Assembly: GCA_934098735.1 (NCBI GenBank)
Contig: CAKOOS010000003.1
Coordinates: 1-64,000, forward strand
Direction of reading: 5' to 3'
Source: an uncultured Bacilli bacterium
Lineage (GTDB): Bacteria > Bacillota_I > Bacilli_A > RF39 > UBA660
DNA length: 64,000 nucleotides
Shown here piece after piece: positions 7,842 through 15,618 of the stretch (positions are counted from its first letter, which is position 1; each line of letters begins with the position of its first letter). Under the pieces are notes generated by a model. The model was given only the letters and a program-made list of their open reading frames with translations. It had not been told where the DNA came from and did not search any database. The translations under genes and the position numbers were made by a program.

Positions 7842-9830
7842 ATGGACTTAGAATTAATACCTAAAATTGGACCTAAAGCTAAAAAATTATTAAATAAATT
7901 AAATATTTTTACTATAAATGATCTAGTTTCTTATTATCCTTATAAGTATAATATAATAAGATTTATAAAAGTTGATGAAGCCACAGATAACGAAATATGT
8001 TATATAAAAGTCACCATAGCTAGTAGCCCACGAGTATCTTATATTAAAAAAAATTTTAATCGAATGGATTTTATGGGTATAAATAATAATCATAGCTTTA
8101 AAGTAGTTATTTTTAATAGAGCATTTCTTAAAAAAAATTTAATAATAGATAAGAATATAGTATTAATAGGAAAATATAATAAATTAAAAAATACTTTTAT
8201 AGCAAGTGATATAAAGTTTAATATGGAAAAAGAAAGAATAGAACCTATTTATCACTTAACCGAGGGACTAAAAAATTCTCAAATAGAATCAATGATAAAA
8301 TCAGCCTTAAATGAAAAGTACGAAATTTTTGATACTATACCAGAAGAGTTTAATGAAAAATATAAATTTATTTCTAAAGATGAAGCTATTATAAAAATAC
8401 ACAGTCCAGAAACTATTCAGGATGTAAAGGTAAGTGAAATTAAATTAATATATGAAGAATTATTTACATATATGTTTAAATTAAATTATTTAAAGCTAAT
8501 TAATAACAAAAATGATGGATTAAAAAAAGAATTTGATGAGAATATAATCAATGATTTTTTAGCTAGCTTAAATTTTGATTTAACTAAAGATCAAAAAAGT
8601 GTTATATCTGATATTTTAAATGATATGAAAAGTACTAAAAGAATGAATAGATTAGTTCTAGGAGATGTTGGAAGTGGTAAAACTATTGTAGCTATTGTAG
8701 CTATATTGGCAACATCTTTAAGTGGTTATCAATCATCTTTTATGGCTCCGACAGAATTGTTAGCTAAACAACATTTTGCATCTTTAAAGGAATATTTTAA
8801 AGATTATGGTATAGAAATTTCTCTCTTGACGGGAAGTGCTTCTAAAAAAGAAAAAAATAAAATATATGAAGAAGTAAAAAATGGAAAGATTAATGTTATA
8901 GTTGGAACTCATTCCTTATTAAATGAAGAATTACAGTTTAATAATTTAGGGTTAGTAATAACAGATGAACAGCACCGATTTGGAGTAAATCAAAGAAATC
9001 TTTTACAAAATAAAGGAAAAGAAAAAGCTGATGTTTTGTATCTTTCTGCAACACCGATTCCAAGAACTTATGCCCTTACAATATATGGAGATTTGGATTT
9101 ATCACAAATTAAAACAAAACCTCAGATAAGAAAAGAAGTAATTACTAAAGTATTAAATGAGAAAAATATTAAAGAAGTATTATATAAAATGTTAGAAGAA
9201 TTAAAGAATAATCATCAAATTTTTGTAGTATCACCCTTAATTGATGATAACGACGAATTAGATTTAAATAGTGTCGTAAGTTTAAAAGAAAAGTTAAGTA
9301 TTGCTTTTAATAATAAAGTAAGTATAGAAATATTACATGGTAAGTTAAAACAAAAAGAAAAAGATGAGCTAATGAAAAAATTTCAAGATAAAGAAATAAA
9401 AATTTTAATATCAACAACAGTTATAGAAGTTGGAATAGATATTCCTAATGCATCAATGATGGTAATATTTAATGCTGAAAGATTCGGACTTGCTACATTA
9501 CATCAGCTTCGAGGAAGAGTAGGTCGAAGCGATATACAAAGTTATTGCTTTCTAATAACTAAAACTTTAAATAATGAAAGACTTAAAGTTTTAGAAGAAA
9601 GTACAGATGGTTTTTATATTTCGGAAAAAGATTTTGAACAAAGAGGACAAGGTGATTTATTTGGAGTAAAACAAAGCGGAGATATGTCTTTTAAAATTGC
9701 TAACATAAAAAGAGATTTTAATATTTTAAATCAAACTAATATAGATGCTAAGAAATATATTGAAGAAAATGGTTACAAAGATAATAATTATTATCAAAGT
9801 TTAATAAGTCAAATAAATTTTTTAGATTAG
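7842..9830 (+). CDS. recG: ATP-dependent DNA helicase RecG
   Basis: RecG remodels stalled replication forks and branch-migrates Holliday junctions. The 662-residue length matches the family. Visible: N-terminal wedge/OB region with a helix-hairpin-helix-like start (LELIPKIGPKAKKLLNKLNI), Walker A GDVGSGKT (near residue 275), DEQH box in ITDEQHRFG (near 375), motif III LSATPIPRT, motif VI HQLRGRVGRSDIQSYC, and the RecG-type TRG region QRGQGDLFGVKQSG. The start ATG 7842 follows TGGAGG with good spacing. In many Bacillota recG sits next to the fatty-acid regulator fapR; here it is followed by an ABC1 kinase instead. Confidence 0.97.
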   Translation: MDLELIPKIGPKAKKLLNKLNIFTINDLVSYYPYKYNIIRFIKVDEATDNEICYIKVTIASSPRVSYIKKNFNRMDFMGINNNHSFKVVIFNRAFLKKNLIIDKNIVLIGKYNKLKNTFIASDIKFNMEKERIEPIYHLTEGLKNSQIESMIKSALNEKYEIFDTIPEEFNEKYKFISKDEAIIKIHSPETIQDVKVSEIKLIYEELFTYMFKLNYLKLINNKNDGLKKEFDENIINDFLASLNFDLTKDQKSVISDILNDMKSTKRMNRLVLGDVGSGKTIVAIVAILATSLSGYQSSFMAPTELLAKQHFASLKEYFKDYGIEISLLTGSASKKEKNKIYEEVKNGKINVIVGTHSLLNEELQFNNLGLVITDEQHRFGVNQRNLLQNKGKEKADVLYLSATPIPRTYALTIYGDLDLSQIKTKPQIRKEVITKVLNEKNIKEVLYKMLEELKNNHQIFVVSPLIDDNDELDLNSVVSLKEKLSIAFNNKVSIEILHGKLKQKEKDELMKKFQDKEIKILISTTVIEVGIDIPNASMMVIFNAERFGLATLHQLRGRVGRSDIQSYCFLITKTLNNERLKVLEESTDGFYISEKDFEQRGQGDLFGVKQSGDMSFKIANIKRDFNILNQTNIDAKKYIEENGYKDNNYYQSLISQINFLD

Positions 9831-9907
9831 TTAAATAGTGTCAATAATAAATAAAAAGAACAAAATTAAATATAATTCATGATATACTATACATAATAGG
9901 TGATATC

Positions 9908-11440
9908 GTGGAAAAAAGTGAAGAAAGATTAAAAGAAATAATTACGGTCTTAAAAAATAATGATATATTTAGTGGCTTAACTCCAGAAAAATTATGTAAT
10001 ATATTAGAACAGTTGGGACCAACCTTTATTAAGATAGGCCAAATTTTATCAACACGTGTAGACTTACTTCCAGAAAAATACATTAAAGAGCTAAGTAGAT
10101 TAAGAAGTAATGTCTCTAAAATGGATTATTTAGAAATTGAAAAGATTGTAAAAAATGAGTATAAGGATTACAACAAAATATTTGCTTATATTAATAAAAA
10201 ACCTCTTGGTTCTGCTTCCATTGCACAAGTTCATAAAGCAAAATTAAAAAACGGAGAAGAAGTAGTTTTAAAAATTAAAAGACCAAACATTGAAAATATT
10301 TTAAATAGTGATATAAATTTAATAAAAAAAGCTATAAATATTCTACAATTAAATAAGATAATAAAAGTTATAAATCTAAATGAAGTATTAGATGAACTTT
10401 ATAATGTTACTAAAGAAGAAACTAATTTTAGTATTGAAGTTGAACATTTAAAGAAGTTTAAAGATAATAATAAAAATATTAATTATATTTATACACCTAA
10501 AGTTTATACAGAGTATTGTACTTCGAACATAGTTGTTATGGAATATATAAAAGGTACTAAAATTAGTAATAGAGATACATTAAAATCTAAGGAGTATAAT
10601 TTATCATTAATAGCAGAAAAATTATGTGAAAACTATATTAAACAAGCTTTAGAAGATGGATTTTTTCATGCTGATCCCCATCAAGATAATATATTAATTG
10701 AAAAAGATAAAATAGTTTTTATTGATTTAGGAATGATGGGAACCCTTACAAATAAAAGTCAAAATGTTTTAAGAAAGTGTATTAAAGACATTCTTTATAA
10801 AGATTATTATGAAGTTGCAAGGGATTTAGTAATGATGTCCAGTCAAACTGGAGAATTAGATTATATAAGATTACGTAAAGATGTAACAAACATACTAGAA
10901 GAATATGCTAACATAAATTTAGCTAGCATAGATATAACGAAATTTATTTTTAGTATGTTTAAAATGCTTAAAGAAAACAATTTAAAACTGGATAGAGATG
11001 TTACAATGCTAATTAGAGGAATAAGCATTATTGAAGGTGTGTTGCAGGAGTTAGATCCCAATATAACGTTGTTATCAGTTTTGGCTAAAAGAAAAGAGTA
11101 TTTTTTTAATAAAGACATGATTAAAGATGCAAGTAAAGAGTTACTTAAAAATAGTGAAAAAATATTTAATATACCAAGTGAAATATTAAATTTTGCTAGA
11201 TCAATTAATAATGGTGAAATAAAATTTAAATTTGAATTAAGTGATTCAGAAAATAAAATTGATAAAATAGAAAGCTTACTACATGAATTGATAATTGGAT
11301 TTATTATTGGATGTTTAATAATAAGTGCCAGTTTAATAACTGATAAAAGAATGCAGGGACTTGTAATAATAATTATTGCTTTATTATCAATAATTCTTTT
11401 GATAAAAATAATTATTGATATTAATCATAAAGGGTATTAA
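9908..11440 (+). CDS. ABC1/UbiB-family atypical kinase, membrane anchored
   Basis: Member of the ABC1/ADCK/AarF family of protein-kinase-like ATPases; in other organisms they support ubiquinone or isoprenoid lipid metabolism. Markers: KxGQ-type motif in LGPTFIKIGQILSTRVDLLPEKY (near residues 38-60), an Ala-rich-loop equivalent GSASIAQVHKAKL, invariant Lys in EEVVLKIKRP, HADPHQDNILI catalytic loop and FIDLGMMG metal motif. Two closely spaced membrane helices end the protein (about residues 455-505). The start is GTG at 9908 after AGGTGA (9898-9903). No quinone pathway genes are nearby, so the substrate is unknown. A C-rich small RNA gene follows. Confidence 0.88.
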   Translation: MEKSEERLKEIITVLKNNDIFSGLTPEKLCNILEQLGPTFIKIGQILSTRVDLLPEKYIKELSRLRSNVSKMDYLEIEKIVKNEYKDYNKIFAYINKKPLGSASIAQVHKAKLKNGEEVVLKIKRPNIENILNSDINLIKKAINILQLNKIIKVINLNEVLDELYNVTKEETNFSIEVEHLKKFKDNNKNINYIYTPKVYTEYCTSNIVVMEYIKGTKISNRDTLKSKEYNLSLIAEKLCENYIKQALEDGFFHADPHQDNILIEKDKIVFIDLGMMGTLTNKSQNVLRKCIKDILYKDYYEVARDLVMMSSQTGELDYIRLRKDVTNILEEYANINLASIDITKFIFSMFKMLKENNLKLDRDVTMLIRGISIIEGVLQELDPNITLLSVLAKRKEYFFNKDMIKDASKELLKNSEKIFNIPSEILNFARSINNGEIKFKFELSDSENKIDKIESLLHELIIGFIIGCLIISASLITDKRMQGLVIIIIALLSIILLIKIIIDINHKGY

Positions 11441-11460
11441 AAAATATTTTAAAAAAACAA

Positions 11461-11489
11461 TTGACAAACTTCTAAAAAAATATTAATAT
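11461..11489 (+). promoter_or_regulatory. Promoter of sRNA-2
   Basis: TTGACA (11461-11466), 17-bp spacer, TAATAT (11484-11489). Predicted start is near 11495, at the base of the first hairpin. Confidence 0.72.
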
Positions 11490-11495
11490 TATACT

Positions 11496-11600
11496 AGCAT
11501 GATACATGTCATGCTAATAACCTGATCTCTCTTACGAATCTCAATGTGAAGAGATCAACCAAAACCCCCTGAAGGAGCGCATCGCGCTCCATTTTTGTTT
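11496..11600 (+). ncRNA. Candidate small RNA with C-rich linker (sRNA-2); integration target
   Basis: Layout matches sRNA-1: hairpin AGCATGA / TCATGCT (11496-11502 and 11509-11515), hairpin GATCTCT / AGAGATC (11524-11530 and 11550-11556), unpaired linker AACCAAAACCCCCUGAA, then a strong terminator GGAGCGC / GCGCTCC (11574-11580 and 11584-11590) with ATTTTTGTTT. No reading frame. CCCCC in the linker suggests antisense action on ribosome binding sites (inference). Degenerate copies of the 3' end recur at 23397 and 26607, each near paired arm-like repeats, as if mobile DNA has repeatedly integrated at the 3' end of this RNA gene. Confidence 0.65.
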
Positions 11601-11606
11601 ATTTAT
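11566..11606 (+). repeat. Attachment-like copy A (3' end of sRNA-2)
   Basis: CCCCCTGAAG (11565-11574 region) followed by the sRNA-2 terminator and ATTTTTGTTT. It shares CCCCCTGAAG exactly with copy B at 23397 and CTGAAG plus a GAGC...GCTCC-A-T-run layout with copy C at 26607. Interpreted as the left attachment site of a tyrosine-recombinase island. Confidence 0.5.
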
Positions 11607-11636
11607 AAGGGTTTGTGAGCATCTGATATTGTTTTG

Positions 11637-11654
11637 GGTAGCAAATAGGTAGCA
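11637..11654 (+). repeat. Paired GGTAGCA arm-like repeats, left end of island
   Basis: GGTAGCA at 11637-11643 and 11648-11654, an 11-bp period. An identical pair with the same period lies at 23267-23284, and a variant pair (GGTACAA) at 26500-26517. Paired short direct repeats inside each end are typical arm-binding sites of Tn916/lambda-type integrases. Confidence 0.6.
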
Positions 11655-11732
11655 TTTTTATAAAAAGAGTTAATAAATATATAAGAAAAAACTCAATTGT
11701 GATATAATATATGTCAACAGAGGTTTCTATTT

Positions 11733-12149
11733 ATGGATGGAGAAAATAAAAGAAGTCATTTAAATATGATACAACAAGTTATAACTAGGATGGGTAGCAA
11801 TTCATTTTCGTTAAAAGGATGGACAGTAGGAATGATTGTTGCTATTTATGCATTTGCAGGGAACAATGCACATAAAGCCGTAATAATTACATTAATTCCA
11901 CTAATAGTTTTTTGGATATTAGATTCTTACTATTTGACTTTAGAAAGAAAATTTAGAGCATTATATAATAATGTAAGATTAAAAAATGATAATGATATAA
12001 ACTTTGATATGGATTTCAATAATATAGATATCAATATGAAAGAATTAAAAAAGTATGGTTTTACCAATGTTTTTGTATCAAAAACTATATTACCATTTTA
12101 TTTAGTTTGTATTATTACTACCCTTATTATATATTTTGTAAAATTTTAG
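11733..12149 (+). CDS. Small membrane protein paired with the TIR gene (putative effector)
   Basis: 138 residues. An N-terminal amphipathic stretch (HLNMIQQVITRMGSNSFSLKG) is followed by two adjacent helices (WTVGMIVAIYAFAG; VIITLIPLIVFWILDSYYL), a cytosolic loop rich in N/D, and a C-terminal helix (LPFYLVCIITTLIIYF). The next gene begins 12 bases after its stop with the ribosome site overlapping this end, so the two are co-expressed. Small transmembrane proteins next to ThsB-like TIR genes are read as membrane-damaging effectors of Thoeris-like antiphage systems; that role is inferred from context. Start ATG 11733 follows AGAGG; a TATAAT lies near 11703. Confidence 0.7.
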   Translation: MDGENKRSHLNMIQQVITRMGSNSFSLKGWTVGMIVAIYAFAGNNAHKAVIITLIPLIVFWILDSYYLTLERKFRALYNNVRLKNDNDINFDMDFNNIDINMKELKKYGFTNVFVSKTILPFYLVCIITTLIIYFVKF

Positions 12150-12161
12150 GAGGTGTTATTA

Positions 12162-12803
12162 ATGGGGAAAAAGATTTTTGTTTCTTATAAATATGCTGAT
12201 TCAAATGTAAAGAACCTTAATTATTATTTAAATTCTACAGTTAGAAATTATGTTGATTATTTAGAAAATTTATTAGGCAGAAATAATATATACAAAGGCG
12301 AACACGATGGAGAAGATTTATCCAAATTTACTGAAGAATGGACTTGGACAACATTAAAAGAAAAAATTTTTAATAGTTCTGTAACAATAGTTTTAATCTC
12401 TCCAAATATGAAAATATATAACATGGATGAAACCAATCAATGGATACCCCAAGAAATATCTTATTCTTTAAAAGAAATAGCTCATAATGGTTATTATAGT
12501 AGAACTAATGCATTGCTATATGTTGTTTTACCAGATAGTTACGGAAATTATGACTATTATATTACACATAACTATTTAAATAATACAATAACTTATAACA
12601 CTAGTGTTATTTTTGAGATTATGTCTAAAAACATATTTAACAAAAATCCAAAATACGGAAATGGTAGTTATGCTGTTACTGTAAAATGGGATGACTTTGT
12701 TAAAGATCATAGTAGATACATCAATATGGCTGTAGAACATCAAAATAATATTGAGCAGTATATTATAACAAAAGGTATAAAAAAACAACAATGGACTTGG
12801 TAG
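12162..12803 (+). CDS. TIR-like (ThsB/DUF1863-type) protein
   Basis: 213 residues starting at ATG 12162 after AGGAGG (the earlier in-frame TTG overlaps the ribosome site). The first beta strand reads KIFVSYKYAD, the classic start of TIR folds; then an HDGEDLS loop, a Trp-rich helix (EEWTWTTLKEKI), strand SSVTIVLISPNM, and WIPQEISYSLKE, where the Glu matches the conserved acidic residue of NAD-processing TIR proteins. The C-terminal third is family-specific. In Thoeris, such proteins sense phage and make an ADP-ribose-type signal that triggers the partner effector; here the partner would be the upstream membrane protein, since no ThsA (SIR2/SLOG) gene is present. Enzymatic activity is inferred. 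Confidence 0.75.
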   Translation: MGKKIFVSYKYADSNVKNLNYYLNSTVRNYVDYLENLLGRNNIYKGEHDGEDLSKFTEEWTWTTLKEKIFNSSVTIVLISPNMKIYNMDETNQWIPQEISYSLKEIAHNGYYSRTNALLYVVLPDSYGNYDYYITHNYLNNTITYNTSVIFEIMSKNIFNKNPKYGNGSYAVTVKWDDFVKDHSRYINMAVEHQNNIEQYIITKGIKKQQWTW

Positions 12804-12823
12804 CGCCAATCCCATTGTTTTTA
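12786..12823 (+). terminator. Terminator of the TIR/membrane operon
   Basis: Imperfect stem CAATGG-A-CTTGG / CCAAT-C-CCATTG around 12789-12817 with loop TAGCG, then a T run; it contains the TIR stop codon. Confidence 0.75.
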
Positions 12824-12832
12824 ATTATAAAC

Positions 12833-13813
12833 TTATATCAAAATCATCTTTATTGTTGTTTTTTCTAACTTATTTTCATAATCATAATCCTGTTTATTAT
12901 CATTTAGACTATCTATAATACCAATTATATTTGTTAATTTATTTTGAAACATATGAGCATAGGTATTTAGAGTTTCGTCAATTTTAGTATGACCTAAAAA
13001 TTTAGCACCAAGTGTTATATCAGCACCATTATTAATAAGTAGCGAGGCACAACTATGCCTAAAATCATGTATTCTTATTTGTTTAATATTTGATAATTTA
13101 CAATTTCTAATTTTTCTTCTTCTAATAGCATCATCACCTAAAGGTAAATCTGCACCGAATATAAACCAAGAATCTTTGTAATTAGTAAATTGCATATTAT
13201 ATTCTCTTAACCTTTTCAAATTATTAGCGACATCTTTCGGTAAGGGTAGTGTTCTATTACTAGATTTTGTTTTAGAGTTTGATATTATATATCTTTTGCC
13301 ATTTACATTATCAGACAATCCTTTATTTATAGTTAGAGTATTATTTTTAAAGTTTATATCATTTCAATTTAATGCTCTTATTTCGCCTTTACCAAGACCA
13401 CAAAAATATAAAGTTTTAAAGAAAGTTCTATATTTTAAATCATCTTCAACTGAAATGAATTGATTGAATTCTTCAAAGGTATAAAGTCCATTTCCTTTTT
13501 TCTTTCATTAGGATCTGTAAAATTAATAATTTTAGGGTATATTTCATTAAAATTAATACCATACCACTTAGTGCCAAAATTCATAATAGCTTTAAGAAAT
13601 TTATAAATATAGTTTCTTGTTCTATTTGCTAGTCTATATTCTAATATTTTCTTTCTCCAAGCTTCATAATGTTGCAAGTTAAATTCTTTACATTTTATAT
13701 TATCTAATAATGCCATACATCTCATTCTATCTTTATATGTATTTAAAGTAGTTTCTTTTACTTTATCTTTTTGATATTTATAAAATGCTAGATATAAGTC
13801 AACTAATAGTGTA
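12833..13813 (-). pseudogene. Tyrosine recombinase/integrase, inactivated
   Basis: Two reading frames join into one integrase. The 5' piece (about 13813-13500) encodes a SAM-like core-binding domain (ETTLNTYKDRMRCM, LANRTRNYIYKFLKAIMNFG). The 3' piece encodes the catalytic domain with HDFRHSCASLLINNG (H-x-x-R box), LGHTKIDETLNTYAHM (active-site Tyr) and the upstream SNRTLPLP. Damage is clear: a frameshift in the A-rich run near 13500, a TGA at 13364-13366 where relatives have Trp (ALN-stop-ND), CGLGKGE in place of the consensus CGLRKGE, which removes the first catalytic Arg, and no N-terminal arm-binding domain before 13813. It cannot be active as written and marks the surrounding DNA as a formerly mobile island. 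Confidence 0.88.
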
Positions 13814-13908
13814 ATTTAAAAGTGCCGTATTGCGCCTAACAATTATAATATGCCATCTTCGGTGTATTTTGTCAACATATAAAATTATTTAATTTTTTTG
13901 TAGAAAAA

Positions 13909-13937
13909 TAGACAAATTGCACCATCTGCGATATAAT
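13909..13937 (+). promoter_or_regulatory. Promoter of the double-HTH regulator
   Basis: TAGACA (13909-13914), 17-bp spacer, TATAAT (13932-13937), 26 bases before the start codon. The related strings GCCATCTTCGGTG (near 13852) and GCACCATCTGCGA (13919-13931) flank or occupy it and may be operator sites. Confidence 0.65.
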
Positions 13938-13962
13938 TAATTACGAAAGGACGGCATTGTGA

Positions 13963-14523
13963 ATGAAAAATATAGAAAAAGAGACAATTAATACTGTTAT
14001 TGGTAAACACATGGCAGAACTAAGAAGTCAATTTAGTTTATCTCAAAAGGAAATATGTGGAGTAATTGGTGTTAATAGAAATACCTACAAAGACTATGAA
14101 CTTGGAAATAGAACAATACCTTTACAAGTATTAAGGGATTTATCAAAATTTTATAAAGTATCATCTGATTATTTTTTTGAAGATATGCCAGAGTTAACTT
14201 TTAAAGAACAACATCAATTATTTATGTATTCTACTGCTGTTAAGAATAATAAAGAACAGTATATTGCAATAGATGTACAAAATCCAAATGCTATGAAAGA
14301 ATACTTTGAAAATGAAGAAAAGAAAATTCAAAGTAAAGTAAGACTTAGAGTTAAAAAACTAAGAATAGATAACAATAAAACCCAAGAAGAAATAGCAAAA
14401 TATTTAGGTGTAGATAAATCTACATATAACAAATATGAAAACGATAAAAGAAAATTTAATAATGATGTAGTTAAAGCATTAGCGGAATATTACAATATTA
14501 AAGTTAGTGATATAGTTGATTGA
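13963..14523 (+). CDS. XRE-family regulator with two HTH domains
   Basis: 186 residues with two separate helix-turn-helix XRE domains: residues about 17-70 (LRSQFSLSQKEICGVIGVNRNTYKDYELGNRTIP) and about 125-185 (LRIDNNKTQEEIAKYLGVDKSTYNKYENDKRK). The middle links them. Two tandem XRE domains in one chain suggest binding to paired operators as a pseudo-dimer. It is divergent from the dead integrase, the usual position of an element's lysogeny-type repressor. ATG 13963 follows GAAAGGA. TGA stop at 14521. Confidence 0.85.
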   Translation: MKNIEKETINTVIGKHMAELRSQFSLSQKEICGVIGVNRNTYKDYELGNRTIPLQVLRDLSKFYKVSSDYFFEDMPELTFKEQHQLFMYSTAVKNNKEQYIAIDVQNPNAMKEYFENEEKKIQSKVRLRVKKLRIDNNKTQEEIAKYLGVDKSTYNKYENDKRKFNNDVVKALAEYYNIKVSDIVD

Positions 14524-14526
14524 TTA

Positions 14527-14590
14527 GTGACATGAATGACACGAAAAAAATGGGGATACCGTACACATAAATATCTGTCATTCCCGTCAC
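14527..14590 (+). terminator. Long inverted repeat after the XRE gene
   Basis: GTGACATGAATGACA (14527-14541) and TGTCATTCCCGTCAC (14576-14590) pair almost completely over 15 bp around a 34-base loop. There is no T tract, so it may be an operator pair or an mRNA structure rather than a classical terminator. Confidence 0.4.
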
Positions 14591-14597
14591 TTGCAAA

Positions 14598-14619
14598 TTG
14601 GTCAGTCGTGACTGATCAA
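14598..14619 (+). promoter_or_regulatory. 22-bp palindrome upstream of the LysR gene
   Basis: TTGGTCAGTC (14598-14607), GT, GACTGATCAA (14610-14619): one mismatch in a 10-bp arm. It ends 16 bases before the LysR start codon, a plausible autoregulatory operator. Confidence 0.55.
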
Positions 14620-14635
14620 TTAGAAAGGAAACGTT

Positions 14636-15535
14636 ATGTTAGAAGAAAATGAATTTTTAGTGGATTTATCACTATATAAGTTATTTTATTTAGTTTGCAA
14701 AAATGGAAGTTTTTCAAAAACAGCAAAAGAATTAAATTTAACACAACCAAGTGTTAGTTATAATATTAAAAAGTTAGAAGATGAACTTGGAGTTACACTT
14801 TTTGAGAGAGGTAATACTTTAATTATGACTCCTGAAGCTGAAGAATTATTACCATATGTAGAGGAATCCCTAAATAATTTAAAAAATGGAGAAAGAAAAA
14901 TAAATGATATAGTTCAGTTGAAAAGAGGTACATTGACAATTGGAATACCATCTCATATCGGTGTATTTTTGCTAACTGGTATTATTAAGGAATTCTCAAA
15001 AAAGTATCCTAAAATTAAAATGGAAGTAATATGTAAATCTACTAAAGAATTATTTAAATTATTAGGATTAAATGAACTAGATATCTTAATTGACTGTTCT
15101 CCTTTAGAGGAAAATACAAAAGATTATGTAGTAAAAAAAATTGCTACCGAAAAATGTTCATTTGCTTGTAGTTCGTTAAGAAAAGAACTTTTAGAAAATA
15201 ATATTGATATTACAGATATATTGAAATATCCACTTATTGTTCCTTTAAAAACATCTAGTAGTACAAAAAGTTTAAAAAAGTTATTCGAAACTAAGAAAAT
15301 AGTATTTGAGCCATCTTTTGAAATAGCGACAAGTGATATGATTGCTGAAATGACAGAACAGAATATAGGAATTGGATTTTTATTTGAAAAAACCATCGAA
15401 AAATATCCCAATTTATCAAAGATTAAAGTGAATTGTAATTTGCCAGAATTTGATGTATTCTTATTGCACAGACCAAAGTTATTATCGACTACCACACAAG
15501 AATTTATAAGATTTATTAATCGTATGAAGTTATAA
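14636..15535 (+). CDS. LysR-family transcriptional regulator
   Basis: 299 residues, standard LysR size. The N-terminal winged HTH is textbook (LYKLFYLVCKNGSFSKTAKEL, then NLTQPSVSYNIKKLEDELGVTLFER, residues about 10-60), followed by a periplasmic-binding-like effector domain (RGTLTIGIPSHIG near 95; PLIVPLKTSS near 200). ATG 14636 follows AGAAAGG. A terminator-like hairpin and a separate promoter sit between it and the radical SAM operon on the same strand, so it likely controls that operon and itself through the palindrome at 14598. The inducer is unknown. Confidence 0.88.
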   Translation: MLEENEFLVDLSLYKLFYLVCKNGSFSKTAKELNLTQPSVSYNIKKLEDELGVTLFERGNTLIMTPEAEELLPYVEESLNNLKNGERKINDIVQLKRGTLTIGIPSHIGVFLLTGIIKEFSKKYPKIKMEVICKSTKELFKLLGLNELDILIDCSPLEENTKDYVVKKIATEKCSFACSSLRKELLENNIDITDILKYPLIVPLKTSSSTKSLKKLFETKKIVFEPSFEIATSDMIAEMTEQNIGIGFLFEKTIEKYPNLSKIKVNCNLPEFDVFLLHRPKLLSTTTQEFIRFINRMKL

Positions 15536-15548
15536 AAAAATTTTATGG

Positions 15549-15587
15549 GCACTATAAACATGGATTCATTGTATTATGGTGCTTTTT
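15549..15587 (+). terminator. Terminator after the LysR gene
   Basis: Stem GCACTATAA / TTATGGTGC (15549-15557 and 15574-15582, one G-T pair) followed by TTTTTC. Confidence 0.65.
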
Positions 15588-15596
15588 CTTTATAAT
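15569..15596 (+). promoter_or_regulatory. Possible promoter of the radical SAM operon
   Basis: TTGTAT (15569-15574), 16-bp spacer, TATAAT (15591-15596). It overlaps the terminator hairpin, so the two could be alternative uses of the same DNA. Confidence 0.5.
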
Positions 15597-15618
15597 TGTA
15601 TTTAAGAGGCGAGGACAA

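Noticed and set aside
8000..8400. Riboswitch upstream of recG or PFOR
   Set aside because: The structured DNA at 7667-7764 is oriented away from recG with its own promoter and terminator; nothing else folded was seen.
13364..13366. TGA read as Trp (Mollicutes code 4)
   Set aside because: The TGA in the integrase stands at a Trp position, but other genes end at TGA (14521, 20553, 43889) and use TGG for Trp, and the integrase has other lesions.
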